From: Clostridiales bacterium
GTDB lineage: Bacteria > Bacillota > Clostridia > Christensenellales > Aristaeellaceae
Direction of reading: 5' to 3'
DNA length: 64,000 nt
NCBI GenBank assembly: GCA_012523405.1
Contig: JAAYIN010000064.1
Location: 1-64,000, forward strand
Part shown: positions 25,409-34,219 of the stretch, one piece after another
How the letters are laid out: each line of letters begins with the position of its first letter
Numbering within the stretch: position 1 is the stretch's first letter
The notes under the pieces: generated by a model
Seen by the model: only the letters and a program-made list of their open reading frames with translations
Told to the model about the DNA's origin: nothing
The model's database searches: none
Position numbers and translations under genes: made by a program

Positions 25409-27547
25409 CTATATGCCAGCCAATTCACTTGAAACATAGAAATAAGGCGTTGCCGCTTCGCGATAGGTACGGATCATCTCTTCGCTTACAGACCACAATC
25501 CATCATCGACAATATCAATCGTTTCCTTTGCATCCGCCATATCATATCGCAATTTTGCTTTGTCTGCTTCCTCTGCCGTTTCAAGCTGCAATTCAATTCG
25601 TGCGATATCATCTTCAAGTCTCCCAATATGCGCAGCAACGCTAGCATTGATCAAAGGCTCGTTATCATCAGGGAAGAACGCGTACGATTCAAACGCTAGA
25701 TAATTCTGTACATACGATGCGAGGTACTCGGCCGCTTGCTCCATTCGCTTCGTATGGGGATTAATAAACATTATCGTGACGCGAAGATCCAAAAGCGGTG
25801 AAACACCTACATCCAGCGGCAATATCATGGGTACGCTGTATGCTTGATCGCTAAATTTTTCCGCATCCCAATAGGGTGTGTCCAAGGTGAAAAGTGCATT
25901 CTCACCGCTGTTTTGTGAATGGGGCACAAACCCTGCAAAATCAATCGCTTCAAATGCCGCGATGAGCTTGCGGAAAAGCAGCGTATCAAAACGGATCTCC
26001 TCCCCCGCTCTGGCTTGCACCGCAATATAGTTGTCCAGCAACTCCCTAAATAGCAAATTCTCAACGTCCTCCTCGGCAAACAGATTGATGCTATCCGCCT
26101 TATCTTCATAATCCATTTGGTAATTGGCAGCAAACGCCAAAAACTCAAGATAGGTTTTAGGCAGATCATCGGGCGAAAGACCGAGCCTTTTCAAGGCGGC
26201 TGTTCGGTAGCCCAAACCACTTCCCTGAACGTCGATGGGGATGCCGTAAAGCGTCCCGTCTCGCATCAGAACATCCGTGATAACAGGGTCCATTTGCATG
26301 ACGATATCCGTGATCTCGGGATAGCCGCTCAAATCCGCAGCATACCCCTTGTCAATCACGCGCGTGATGGGATTCACCTGCGTATCCAGCATAATCACGT
26401 CCAGCGAATCGTCCCCATTGATCAACGCATTGGCGATCTGCTGAAAATCGGCGCAGGTCAGTGCGGATATCGCAATGCCCTGATCCGGATGTTTTTGGGA
26501 ATACGCCATATGCGCATTGCTATATTGCTCACCCATCACCGTCAAGACATTGCCCTGCAAGTCTGGCTGGTCAAGCTCACGCACATACAGCGTTTGACCC
26601 TCTACAACCACAAACAGATCGCCGCATAATGACGCAGGAATCCATTCAAACCAAATCTCCATAGGCAAATATGCGCTTAATTTCAAAGGCTCCTGCATAT
26701 TGGGAAAGGAATAGACCGCTCCCCCTGAAATAAAATAGGCGCTGTTATTCTCCTCCCGATAGACAACATTATGATCCCCAAAGGCTTTGGTTTCCCCAAT
26801 CCGCGTGGATTCGAAACTAACAGGATCGAAAATATTAAGCAGATAGGGGGTTGCTTCGCTTGGATCTTGGGCATCGTCCGCGTCACCATCAACAGTAAGC
26901 GTCAATAGTTTTCCGTCGCGATAAGGGTATATCCCCTTGATATCGCTCGCTCTGATCACATCAATTCGCTCGCCTGTTTCCAGACCGTACATGATGCAAA
27001 CCTGACTGGTTCGGTTGTTTGAACGATCATATTTGCATACGTACAGCACCCCGTCCTGCGTGAAGATACGCTGTGCATATTCGTCGATCTGCTCACCGTC
27101 TTTGCCTTCTATCATGTCATCTATTTGGAAAATCATATCATTGGGCGTTAGGTTTCCATTTGCATCTACCAGCATTCTAACGCTTTTGTCCTCATCATCA
27201 AAGAGATAAATAGCCTTACCAGCGCTAAAAAGCTTTGAGGTATTCGTAGCCATTAGCGAAGTCTCTTGATCATCGTCCAAGCGGTAGGCGTTCCCAATGA
27301 GCAGTACCTCAGACTTCTCCATCCCTGCCTGCCAATACTCAAAAGACATTTTCATCTCTCTTTCGTCAAATACCAAGAGATAGACCGTATCGTCATTCGC
27401 TGCGACAGAAATAATCTCCATATCCTCTTCCCCTGTTCCACTTTCGTATCTGAGGTTGATGCTCTGATTTTCGCTTGCAAGCGCCGACGTACATAGCATT
27501 CCGATTGCCAAAAGTATGAACAGGTATGATCGAATGATTTTCTTCAT
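25409..27547 (-). CDS. large secreted protein with C-terminal solute-binding-protein fold
   Basis: Exported protein of 712 residues with a signal peptide at 1-24 (cleavage likely after SALA) and no lipobox. The N-terminal 340 or so residues are rich in short beta-strand repeats (YLLVFDE, YLFDDEDKSV, YVCKYDRS, YFISGG) like a beta-propeller. The C-terminal half resembles extracellular solute-binding proteins: DVIMLDTQVNPI, GYAADLSGY, DGTLYGIPIDVQG. No transporter genes adjoin it in this orientation, so it may act as a sensor or orphan binding protein. The ATG at 27547 has GGAGGAAGC upstream; the ORF extension to 27619 is unlikely. Confidence 0.65.
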   Translation of the reverse strand: MKKIIRSYLFILLAIGMLCTSALASENQSINLRYESGTGEEDMEIISVAANDDTVYLLVFDEREMKMSFEYWQAGMEKSEVLLIGNAYRLDDDQETSLMATNTSKLFSAGKAIYLFDDEDKSVRMLVDANGNLTPNDMIFQIDDMIEGKDGEQIDEYAQRIFTQDGVLYVCKYDRSNNRTSQVCIMYGLETGERIDVIRASDIKGIYPYRDGKLLTLTVDGDADDAQDPSEATPYLLNIFDPVSFESTRIGETKAFGDHNVVYREENNSAYFISGGAVYSFPNMQEPLKLSAYLPMEIWFEWIPASLCGDLFVVVEGQTLYVRELDQPDLQGNVLTVMGEQYSNAHMAYSQKHPDQGIAISALTCADFQQIANALINGDDSLDVIMLDTQVNPITRVIDKGYAADLSGYPEITDIVMQMDPVITDVLMRDGTLYGIPIDVQGSGLGYRTAALKRLGLSPDDLPKTYLEFLAFAANYQMDYEDKADSINLFAEEDVENLLFRELLDNYIAVQARAGEEIRFDTLLFRKLIAAFEAIDFAGFVPHSQNSGENALFTLDTPYWDAEKFSDQAYSVPMILPLDVGVSPLLDLRVTIMFINPHTKRMEQAAEYLASYVQNYLAFESYAFFPDDNEPLINASVAAHIGRLEDDIARIELQLETAEEADKAKLRYDMADAKETIDIVDDGLWSVSEEMIRTYREAATPYFYVSSELAGI

Positions 27548-27648
27548 GTCGCTTCCTCCATTTACATTGGTTAAATAATCCATAATCATAAAACGGGTTG
27601 CGGATGGAAAATCTTGCATATCAATGCGCTGCGATTGAGCGCATACGA

Positions 27649-27694
27649 AAGAAGCCTTGCAGGCGGCATATCCGCTTCACCCGCAAGGCTTCTT
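27649..27694 (-). terminator. terminator after the sugar 1-kinase operon
   Basis: Perfect 12-bp stem AAGAAGCCTTGC (27649-27660) / GCAAGGCTTCTT (27683-27694), with a GCGG/CCGC hairpin in the loop. The T-run is short, so efficiency is uncertain. A second palindrome, ATGCGCT/AGCGCAT (27624-27644), lies just beyond. Confidence 0.6.
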
Positions 27695-27715
27695 CTATCT
27701 ATCCGACTAGCTGCA

Positions 27716-28783
27716 TTAACTACCCATCACGCGCCGAATCACTTGATGCATCTGATCCCATTTGCGTTCCATGTCCTTTACCAGTTCCATTTGCGTACGG
27801 CAGCGATCCAAATTATGCTCAGGCCTTGCAATATGGAAGTATACATCTCCGCTCAGGTAATCCGTTAGAAAGCGCGATCCGCATTCCAGCGTCATGAGTT
27901 TCGCACCCAATGGGAGCGTTTCAATTTCTCGCTCTGTCAGGCGATTCTTGCACGCCATTAAAAAGCCTGTTGTATACGCCTCAAACAGTTCAATGGACAT
28001 GTGAACCTTGCTTAAATCCAACTCATCCTCCGATGCGGTGCTAGCACCAAAGCGTATGCTGTCGCCAAAATCATGCGCAGCCAAACCAGGCATCACCGTG
28101 TCCAAATCGATTACGCATAGAGGGGTACGAGTACGCTTATCAAGCATGACATTGTTGAGCTTTGTGTCGTTGTGCGTAACGCGAAGCGGGATCTCTCCGC
28201 TTGCCGACATTTGCATCAGCAGCCCCGCCTCCTTGTCGCGCGACAGATAAAACTCAATCTCAGGCATAGCATTCTTAACGCGGCCAAGCTTGTCCTTTGC
28301 AATTGCTTCACGAAGCTGCCGATACCGCGCAGGCGTATCATGAAATTGCGGTATCGTCTCAGATAGCGTATGGGCAGGAAAGCTGGCAAGCTGATTTTGG
28401 AAAGTACCAAACGCTACGCCGCTTTGGAGCAAGTCATGAATGGACTGCGGTTTTTCCAAGCATAGGCTATCGGTGACAAATTCATAGAGCCGCCAGAACT
28501 CCGCGTCCTCCGTCCTTAGATAATCATCGCCATCCACTGTTTGAACAAGGGTCAGTACATGGCGCGGATTATCATCATCTTTGCGGAGATGTGCGGTCAC
28601 ATCGATGATGTTTTGCATCAATGCAGGTACATCGCGGAATACATGTGAGTTGATCTTTTGAAGAATATAAAGGTGCGGGCGATCCGTCACCAGCAGATAG
28701 GTTTCATTGATATGTCCATTACCGTAGCGAGTACAGCTAATCGCATCGCCATCAAGCACAAAACGCTCGTAGATGTTTTTCAT
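27716..28783 (-). CDS. NahK-like sugar 1-kinase (APH fold)
   Basis: Phosphotransferase of the aminoglycoside-kinase fold, 355 residues, closest in pattern to N-acetylhexosamine 1-kinase (NahK/LnpB, about 359 residues), which makes GlcNAc-1-P or GalNAc-1-P. The catalytic loop THNDTKLNNVML has Asp206, and CVIDLDTVMPG has the metal Asp, followed by HDFGDSIRFGAST, a NahK hallmark. Last gene of an operon with sugar ABC transporter genes and a nucleotidyltransferase, 6 nt downstream of the latter. The precise hexose is inferred from family only. Confidence 0.8.
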   Translation of the reverse strand: MKNIYERFVLDGDAISCTRYGNGHINETYLLVTDRPHLYILQKINSHVFRDVPALMQNIIDVTAHLRKDDDNPRHVLTLVQTVDGDDYLRTEDAEFWRLYEFVTDSLCLEKPQSIHDLLQSGVAFGTFQNQLASFPAHTLSETIPQFHDTPARYRQLREAIAKDKLGRVKNAMPEIEFYLSRDKEAGLLMQMSASGEIPLRVTHNDTKLNNVMLDKRTRTPLCVIDLDTVMPGLAAHDFGDSIRFGASTASEDELDLSKVHMSIELFEAYTTGFLMACKNRLTEREIETLPLGAKLMTLECGSRFLTDYLSGDVYFHIARPEHNLDRCRTQMELVKDMERKWDQMHQVIRRVMGS

Positions 28784-28789
28784 CTTTGA

Positions 28790-29701
28790 TTACCCCCAAA
28801 GCTCTTTTGGATAAATTCCATCATCGCGCATCCTCTGGAGCGCTGCACGTACCTTCAGCATGTCGTCCGCATAGGTCACGCCATACCATTTTTCATTTGT
28901 CGGCAAAACCTGTACCGTTGCTTTTTTCTCCTGCAAGAGCTGATTTGGAATGAGCGGCAGGAAATACTCGCATTTCATGGGATTCACGGGCAAGTTCTCA
29001 TCAAGCCACGGAGCGAAACGGGCCTCAATCTCCCCCATGATCGACTCATGAAAACCCCACAGATTCATGCTGACAAATGTTCCGCTTGGTACAAAGGTGA
29101 AGTCTGTGCCATTTTCCGTGAACGCCGCGCCGCCTTCGCGCGGCTCAATATGCGTGCGCTCCACAATACTCCGCAGCATGGCGCTTTCGTCTGTATCGCA
29201 AACCCCGCGCGCAACGTGACCGTTTTCTGTTAGGGTGTTTTCGACCTTGTAGCCAACCATCGCATGTTTGCTTGGGTCATCCAATTTTCCAAGAAACTGT
29301 GCGCAGCTCTCAAAGGCCGAACGCCCGTAGAAATCATCTGCATTGATCACGCATAGCGGTGCATCAATCAAATCCTTTGCGCATAACACTGCATGCGCTG
29401 TTCCCCATGGCTTGGTGCGCCCCTGCGGGATCTCATAACCCTCTGGCAGACAGTCAAGTCTTTGGTATGCGAATTCAATCTCCACATGGGTTTTAATGCG
29501 GTCGCTGATCACTTCACGAAACTCCGCTTCCAGCTCACGCTTGATAATGCAGACCACACGCTCAAAGCCAGCCTGCAACGCATCATAAATCGAATAATCA
29601 ATCAAGATATGTCCCCCGTCATCCACAGGCGCTATCTGCTTAAGCCCACCGTAGCGGCTGCCAAGACCCGCAGCCATAATCACAAGAATCGGTTTTTTCA
29701 T
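28790..29701 (-). CDS. sugar-phosphate nucleotidyltransferase
   Basis: Enzyme of 303 residues that activates a sugar 1-phosphate with an NTP. Motifs: MAAGLGSRYGGLKQIAPV (nucleotide-binding signature), INADDFYG with the metal Asp, and NLWGFHESIM. Paired with the NahK-like kinase, it would turn an imported N-acetylhexosamine or similar sugar into an NDP-sugar. ATG 29701 has AAGGAAA upstream; the 15 extra codons to 29746 are unlikely. Confidence 0.82.
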   Translation of the reverse strand: MKKPILVIMAAGLGSRYGGLKQIAPVDDGGHILIDYSIYDALQAGFERVVCIIKRELEAEFREVISDRIKTHVEIEFAYQRLDCLPEGYEIPQGRTKPWGTAHAVLCAKDLIDAPLCVINADDFYGRSAFESCAQFLGKLDDPSKHAMVGYKVENTLTENGHVARGVCDTDESAMLRSIVERTHIEPREGGAAFTENGTDFTFVPSGTFVSMNLWGFHESIMGEIEARFAPWLDENLPVNPMKCEYFLPLIPNQLLQEKKATVQVLPTNEKWYGVTYADDMLKVRAALQRMRDDGIYPKELWG

Positions 29702-29789
29702 TGCTGCTTTTCCTTTCCATGCTTCCGTTTGGACACAGCAAAGCACGAGGCAGAAGATTATGCCCTACTTTGTCATTGATTATATTAAA

Positions 29790-30551
29790 TTAGCCTTTAA
29801 CGCCTCCGCCTGTAACGCCTTGAATAATGCGTTCAGACAGGAAGATAAACAGTATAAACGTAGGCAAGAACACGATAATAACCGCTGCAAACATGCCTGC
29901 CCAATCACCTGTGTACTTCATGGAGTTGATCATGGAGTATAGACCTACCGCAACTGGACGCTGCTGGTCACCGCTTGCAAAGATCAATGAGATGAAGTAC
30001 TCATTCCAGATGTTAATGAAGTTAAAGATGCTCACTGTCACGATACCGGGCTGTGCCAGCGGAAGCATAATCCTCCAAAAGGTCGCGATCGGCGAGCAGC
30101 CGTCAATCGCAGCCGCTTCCTCATACGATCTGGATAGGTTAGAGAAGAATGATAACAGAAAGATCGTCGTATACGGGACATTGATGCCCACGTACAGGAA
30201 GATCAGCAGCATTCGAATGGTGATGTCCTGCTTTAAAAGTTCGAGCTGCGTGACGACGCCAAAGAGCGGCAAAATAATCATCACAACCGGAACACCCATT
30301 GCAGCCACAAAGCCACTTTGAATCGTGCGATTTAGGAAGAACTTGAAGCGTGAAAGCGCATAAGCAGCAGGTGCACAGACCAGAATCAGCACCACTGCAG
30401 ATATGGACGCATACATCAGTGAGTTCATGAAGAACACCGATACATTCTGACTCGTCCATGCCTTCACGTAGTTCTCAAAGTGCAGCCCTGTGGGGAATGA
30501 CAAGGAGGTACCTTTGAATATTTCTCTGGTGGTTGCAAGGCTTGCAGCCAC
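29790..30551 (-). CDS. sugar ABC permease, MalG type, truncated by an in-frame stop
   Basis: CUT1-family inner-membrane permease (MalG/UgpE type). The open part shows five membrane helices and the EAA loop EEAAAIDGCSPIATFWRIMLP that docks on the ATPase. It begins at a GTG with no ribosome site because a TGA at 30555-30557 interrupts the natural frame; the missing 39 residues plus start lie upstream in the same frame (see next entry). Without them helix 1 is cut, so the product is probably non-functional unless TGA is read through or the base is an error. Second permease of the binding-protein operon. No ATPase gene is linked, as is common when a shared MsmK-type ATPase serves several importers. 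Confidence 0.78.
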   Translation of the reverse strand: MAASLATTREIFKGTSLSFPTGLHFENYVKAWTSQNVSVFFMNSLMYASISAVVLILVCAPAAYALSRFKFFLNRTIQSGFVAAMGVPVVMIILPLFGVVTQLELLKQDITIRMLLIFLYVGINVPYTTIFLLSFFSNLSRSYEEAAAIDGCSPIATFWRIMLPLAQPGIVTVSIFNFINIWNEYFISLIFASGDQQRPVAVGLYSMINSMKYTGDWAGMFAAVIIVFLPTFILFIFLSERIIQGVTGGGVKG

Positions 30552-30554
30552 AAT

Positions 30555-30674
30555 TCAGCCGAGAAGCACAAAGGTGAAGATAACCCACAGCGTCAGGATA
30601 ATATAGCCGGGCGCAAGCCTGAGCTCGTTTTTCCAAATAATTTTATTGCGAATTTGCTTTTCTTTCTTAGCCAT
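30555..30674 (-). pseudogene. N-terminal fragment of the MalG-type permease
   Basis: Minus-strand frame from ATG 30674 encodes MAKKEKQIRNKIIWK, then a hydrophobic stretch ending FVLLG, followed by TGA (30555-30557) and, in the same frame, IVAASLATTREIF of the downstream part. Changing the TGA to TGG (Trp) would restore a continuous permease of 294 residues. This is a single nonsense change, not a frameshift. Confidence 0.8.
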
Positions 30675-30692
30675 CGGTCATATCTCCCTTCG

Positions 30693-31598
30693 TTAAAATT
30701 CATAATCATCTTTCTTGATGACAACATTCGTGATCATGAAGACGCATACTACGCAAACGCCCATCAGCACACCAACTGCTGCACCAAGACCAGCATTTCG
30801 TTCAGTTACCGCATTACCTGCGCCAAACACCTGCAGGTAGAGGTAGACCATCGGGGTAATCGTCTGATTGCTGGCGGTAACGGTTGAAAAGAGCTGTGAC
30901 CAGACAAAAAAACCGACCGATGTAATCGACCACATCGTAATATTGGTTTTAAACACCCCGCGAAGCAGCGGCAGTGTGATATGCCTGAATTGCCGTATTT
31001 TGTTTGCGCCATCAATGGTAGATGCTTCAAACAGATCCGTCGGAATTTTTTCAATGCCGCTGGAGAAAATCAGCATATGATAGCCAACCATACCAAAGCA
31101 ATACGCAAAGAGGAGTGACCAGAACATATGCGTCGGGTCCGTCCATTGGATGGCAGCAAGCTTTTCCCACCCGAGAAATTTAAAGAGACTGGTTAAAAGA
31201 CCATACCTTGTGTTGTACACGTATTGCAGCCACATGGTAGCGAGTGCAACTGCGCTAACGATATTAGGCATATAGATTACTGCGCGGAAGAATCGCTTGA
31301 AGCGAATACCGCTGTTGAGAATCACGGCAAATAGCAGCGCAATCGACATAACCACAACGCCGCCTACCGCCCAAATGCGGAACAAGTTCCACATGGATGT
31401 GCGAAAGAGCTGGGTGCCGTATAAGCTCGCATAGTTTTCTAGCCCTGTAAACGTCCACTCTGAGGAGGGTGCTGTTACGCTTTCCACCTTATAGAAGCTC
31501 ATGAAGACTGTACGGATAATGGGATAGAGAAAAACCAAAACGAAAAAGATCAAGGCGGGCGTAAGGAAAGTCACGATCATTCCTCGATTTTTTTTCAT
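30693..31598 (-). CDS. sugar ABC permease, MalF/UgpA type
   Basis: CUT1-family permease of 301 residues with six membrane helices and the EAA-loop sequence FEASTIDGANKIRQFRHITLP. It would form the channel with the MalG-type partner encoded just downstream. GAGGAGGG precedes the ATG. The start lies about 95 nt after the binding-protein gene, with a stem-loop between. Confidence 0.9.
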   Translation of the reverse strand: MKKNRGMIVTFLTPALIFFVLVFLYPIIRTVFMSFYKVESVTAPSSEWTFTGLENYASLYGTQLFRTSMWNLFRIWAVGGVVVMSIALLFAVILNSGIRFKRFFRAVIYMPNIVSAVALATMWLQYVYNTRYGLLTSLFKFLGWEKLAAIQWTDPTHMFWSLLFAYCFGMVGYHMLIFSSGIEKIPTDLFEASTIDGANKIRQFRHITLPLLRGVFKTNITMWSITSVGFFVWSQLFSTVTASNQTITPMVYLYLQVFGAGNAVTERNAGLGAAVGVLMGVCVVCVFMITNVVIKKDDYEF

Positions 31599-31629
31599 GC
31601 CATTCCCTCCTCTTTATTCATAATGAAAT

Positions 31630-31675
31630 GGAGCAGCGAAGCAACAAGCTTGATCGCTTCATGCAACGCTGCTCC
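31630..31675 (-). other. intercistronic stem-loop after the binding-protein gene
   Basis: GGAGCAGCG (31630-31638) / CGCTGCTCC (31667-31675), 9-bp perfect stem with an inner GAAGC/GCTTC pairing, no real T-run after it. Such stem-loops typically raise binding-protein expression over the permeases. Confidence 0.55.
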
Positions 31676-31715
31676 AAAAAGAGATTTTACTGATTAGGAG
31701 TCAGTGGTTTTGATA

Positions 31716-32951
31716 TTACTTTGTTGCAGCTTCCATCGCATCCACAAAGCCCTGTGCGTCGATTGTGCCGCTAACGAGCTTCTGGAAGTTTTCCTTGATG
31801 ATGGGGGTTACGTTTGCATTGTCTTCAATGCCTGCTGCCCAGCTGTAACGAGTGGTGAGGCTTTCCATAACGGGCTGAACGGCCGCGAGCATTGTGGGCC
31901 ATTCGGTGTTGGTTGTGTCAGAAGGAATACCAACGGACTCAATGCTCAAAAGAAGGTCAAATTCGCCCTGGGTGATATACTTAATGATGTCAAAAGCTTC
32001 TGCAGCAACTTCGGTCTTTGCATTGATTGCAAGGGTCTGTGCGCCAAAGTTTGCAGCTTCTACGCCGTCAACGCCGCCTTCAAGTGCGGGATATGCGAAG
32101 CAGCCCCATACAAAGTCAGGACCGGTCATTGCTTTGACTTCGTTGGGTAGCCAAGAGCCGTTTAGGTACATTGCAGCATCGCCAAGTGCGAGCTCGCCAT
32201 TCTGGTTTGCGGGCCATACGGAAGAGCCGATGGTGGGGCTTAGGTAGCCCTTCTCATACAATTCCTGATAGTCCTGTGCTGCCTGCAATACTGCAGGGGT
32301 TTCTGCCCATAGGCCATTCATCACAACGTCATGAGTGCCTGCTTCGCCGAGCAAATGGGAGAGATGATAGCCGATCATGCATTGGATGTAAGCATCGTCG
32401 CATGTGATCGGGATATAACCAGCAGCCTTGACTTTTTCGCAAACATCAAGCAGTTCCGCCCATGTGGTGGGGTTTGCTGTGATGCCGGCTTCGTCAAAGA
32501 TCTCTTGGTTGTAGAACATGTTAAATACGTTGGGCTGATAAGGGATGGACATGAGTTTTCCGTTGCCAGCTTCGCGGCAAGCGCCGATCAGGCTAGCGAT
32601 TGCTGTTGCTTCATAATCGTTTGCAGCAGACAATTCTTCAAGGTCAAGAAGATATTTGCCCCATGTTTTATTCACACGGTCGATATCCTCGTCAAACAGG
32701 TCAATGACTGTGCCGGCTTCCAGCGCAGGCTCGAGTCCTTCGCGGATGCCTGTGCGGCCTTTGAACTGAAGATCAACAGTGTTGCCGCTTGCTGCCACAT
32801 AAGCATCAACGGCTTTCTGGATGACCTGACCCTGAGGTTCGGTACTCTCCCACATCGACCAATAGACAATCGTTTTGCCCTCAGCGGATGCAAATGCACA
32901 CAATGATAGAACCATCGATAAGACCAACAGGAACGACAAGACCTTTTTCAC
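31716..32951 (-). CDS. sugar ABC transporter substrate-binding protein
   Basis: CUT1-type extracellular binding protein of 411 residues. Signal peptide at 1-22, likely cut after ASA; no clear lipobox, although a Cys is at LSLC. Family features: VYWSMWESTEPQGQ, NMFYNQEIFDEAGI, PTTWAELLDVCEKVKAAGYIPI. GTG start at 32951 with AAAGGAGG upstream. First gene of the five-gene sugar operon, divergent from the PocR-AraC regulator. Confidence 0.9.
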   Translation of the reverse strand: MKKVLSFLLVLSMVLSLCAFASAEGKTIVYWSMWESTEPQGQVIQKAVDAYVAASGNTVDLQFKGRTGIREGLEPALEAGTVIDLFDEDIDRVNKTWGKYLLDLEELSAANDYEATAIASLIGACREAGNGKLMSIPYQPNVFNMFYNQEIFDEAGITANPTTWAELLDVCEKVKAAGYIPITCDDAYIQCMIGYHLSHLLGEAGTHDVVMNGLWAETPAVLQAAQDYQELYEKGYLSPTIGSSVWPANQNGELALGDAAMYLNGSWLPNEVKAMTGPDFVWGCFAYPALEGGVDGVEAANFGAQTLAINAKTEVAAEAFDIIKYITQGEFDLLLSIESVGIPSDTTNTEWPTMLAAVQPVMESLTTRYSWAAGIEDNANVTPIIKENFQKLVSGTIDAQGFVDAMEAATK

Positions 32952-33024
32952 AGAAAGTTCCTCCTTTAAGATATTTAATTGAACAGGTTGAACGACTCAC
33001 CCGTCATTCTTTACCAAAATACTA

Positions 33025-33045
33025 TCATGTTTATGTGCAACATGA
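33025..33045. promoter_or_regulatory. inverted repeat in the divergent control region
   Basis: TCATGTT (33025-33031) / AACATGA (33039-33045), 7-nt spacer, between the binding-protein operon and its likely regulator. It lies where a weak minus-strand -10 (TAGTAT) is found. Candidate operator for the PocR-AraC protein. Confidence 0.35.
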
Positions 33046-33077
33046 CAGAGAATAACGTCCGAAAAAATAGTAATATC

Positions 33078-33106
33078 TTCCGTTTATCTGCAAAACATGC
33101 TATAAT
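33078..33106 (+). promoter_or_regulatory. extended -10 promoter of the PocR-AraC regulator
   Basis: TTCCGT (33078-33083), 17-nt spacer, TGC-TATAAT (-10 at 33101-33106). The weak -35 is offset by the TG extension. Confidence 0.55.
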
Positions 33107-33147
33107 GTAAAAAATCTATCGAAAATGGATAACGAGGAGGCCTCCCT

Positions 33148-34014
33148 ATGCTTAACCATGATTATCTCCAGCGGCTAGGCGGTTTGCTTGATAATCTCTA
33201 TCTTTGCACAGGCATAAAATTCGCGCTTCTTGATCACAACGCAAAAGAGGTCTATGCAAGCAGCTTTAAAACAAAATTTTGCAGCTTAATTGAGAATTCC
33301 GAAGGCGGATATCAACGCTGCGTAGCATGCGACGATCTCGCCCTGGTAGATGTACGCAAGCACGGCAAACGAAAAAAATATCTTTGCCACGCCGGGCTTT
33401 TTGAGCTTGCAATGCCCGTCGTTGAAAACGGCGAAACCATCGCCATCATTCTATATGGTCAAGTTCTAGACGACACCCCACGCACCGAGCAATGGAAGCG
33501 AGTATCCGATGCATGCGCTTGGTATCCCGACCAAGCCGAGCTATATCAAGCCTTTCTGAAATTGAGCCGCATGTCCGCCCAGCAAATGTCCGCATGCATG
33601 GAAATCGTCCGCGCATGCTTAAGCGAAGCGCGCATTGCAAGCCTCATGCCCAGCCAACGCGATGACGCCCAGCTACTCAAAAGCTATATCGATGCCCATT
33701 TTAATGACACGCTCACCACCGAATCCCTATGCAATGCCCTCAATGTCGGCAAAACCAAGCTCTACGAGCTTTGCGACAAGCATTTTCAACAAACGCCAAT
33801 GCAAATTGTTGCCAATCGACGCATTGAAGCTGCATGCGATATGCTCGAAAACAGCAAACAAAGCATCCGCGCCATCGCCAGCGCCGTAGGCATCCCCGAC
33901 GAAAATTACTTCACCAAAGTATTTAAAAAACACGAAGGCACGACCCCCAGCCAATATCGAAAAGCCAACGAGGTCGTGCCTTATATCCTGCGCGAGCAAG
34001 CAATGCAGAGGTAA
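33148..34014 (+). CDS. PocR-domain AraC-family regulator
   Basis: Transcription factor of 288 residues. The N-terminal PocR sensory domain (about 5-160) has the Cys-rich YQRCVACDDLALVDVRK and YLCHAGLFELAMPV patterns of that family, which bind small ligands. The C-terminal AraC DNA-binding domain (about 185-282) has two helix-turn-helix units, including AVGIPDENYFTKVFKKHEGTTPSQYRK. Divergent from the sugar operon at 27.7-33.0 kb, which it most likely controls. GAGGAGG precedes the ATG. Confidence 0.88.
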   Translation: MLNHDYLQRLGGLLDNLYLCTGIKFALLDHNAKEVYASSFKTKFCSLIENSEGGYQRCVACDDLALVDVRKHGKRKKYLCHAGLFELAMPVVENGETIAIILYGQVLDDTPRTEQWKRVSDACAWYPDQAELYQAFLKLSRMSAQQMSACMEIVRACLSEARIASLMPSQRDDAQLLKSYIDAHFNDTLTTESLCNALNVGKTKLYELCDKHFQQTPMQIVANRRIEAACDMLENSKQSIRAIASAVGIPDENYFTKVFKKHEGTTPSQYRKANEVVPYILREQAMQR

Positions 34015-34116
34015 TGGCGTACGGCAAGCGCCCCATCGTGCCTTGCCGCCTCCCCACGTATAGCCCTTTTTTGAGGGATCGCGGAAAGAAATTATTTATT
34101 CCTGCCCACTTACCCA

Positions 34117-34145
34117 TTGACATAGTAGGTTAATTGGTTTATTAT
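34117..34145 (+). promoter_or_regulatory. sigma-A promoter of metY
   Basis: TTGACA (34117-34122), 17-nt spacer, TATTAT (34140-34145), a near-consensus promoter. Transcription would begin about 25 nt before the leader ORF. Confidence 0.8.
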
Positions 34146-34177
34146 GCTACTAATCAAGTTAAAGGAGTGATGCTACG

Positions 34178-34219
34178 ATGACTAGCTGCAATAATTTTCG
34201 AATGTGTGGTTTCTACTAA
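34178..34219 (+). CDS. 13-codon leader peptide upstream of metY
   Basis: ATG-to-TAA frame encoding MTSCNNFRMCGFY, with AAAGGAG ending about 11 nt upstream. It contains two Cys and an internal Met codon and lies between the metY promoter and the metY ribosome site. Its position and content suggest a regulatory leader whose translation senses sulfur amino acid supply. No terminator hairpin separates it from metY, so control would have to be by Rho, RNA stability or ribosome access. Too short to confirm by composition. Confidence 0.5.
   Translation: MTSCNNFRMCGFY

Noticed and set aside
25041-25439. Plus-strand ORF of 132 codons after the radical SAM gene
   Set aside because: It starts inside the radical SAM gene in another frame and crosses two terminators, with no ribosome site.
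30555-30557. TGA read as Trp (alternative genetic code)
   Set aside because: TGA terminates era and the NupO-like ATPase gene in the same window, so TGA is a normal stop here.
34022-34048. CGGCAAG/CTTGCCG hairpin after the PocR-AraC gene as a terminator
   Set aside because: The nearest T-run is about 19 nt beyond the stem, too far for intrinsic termination.
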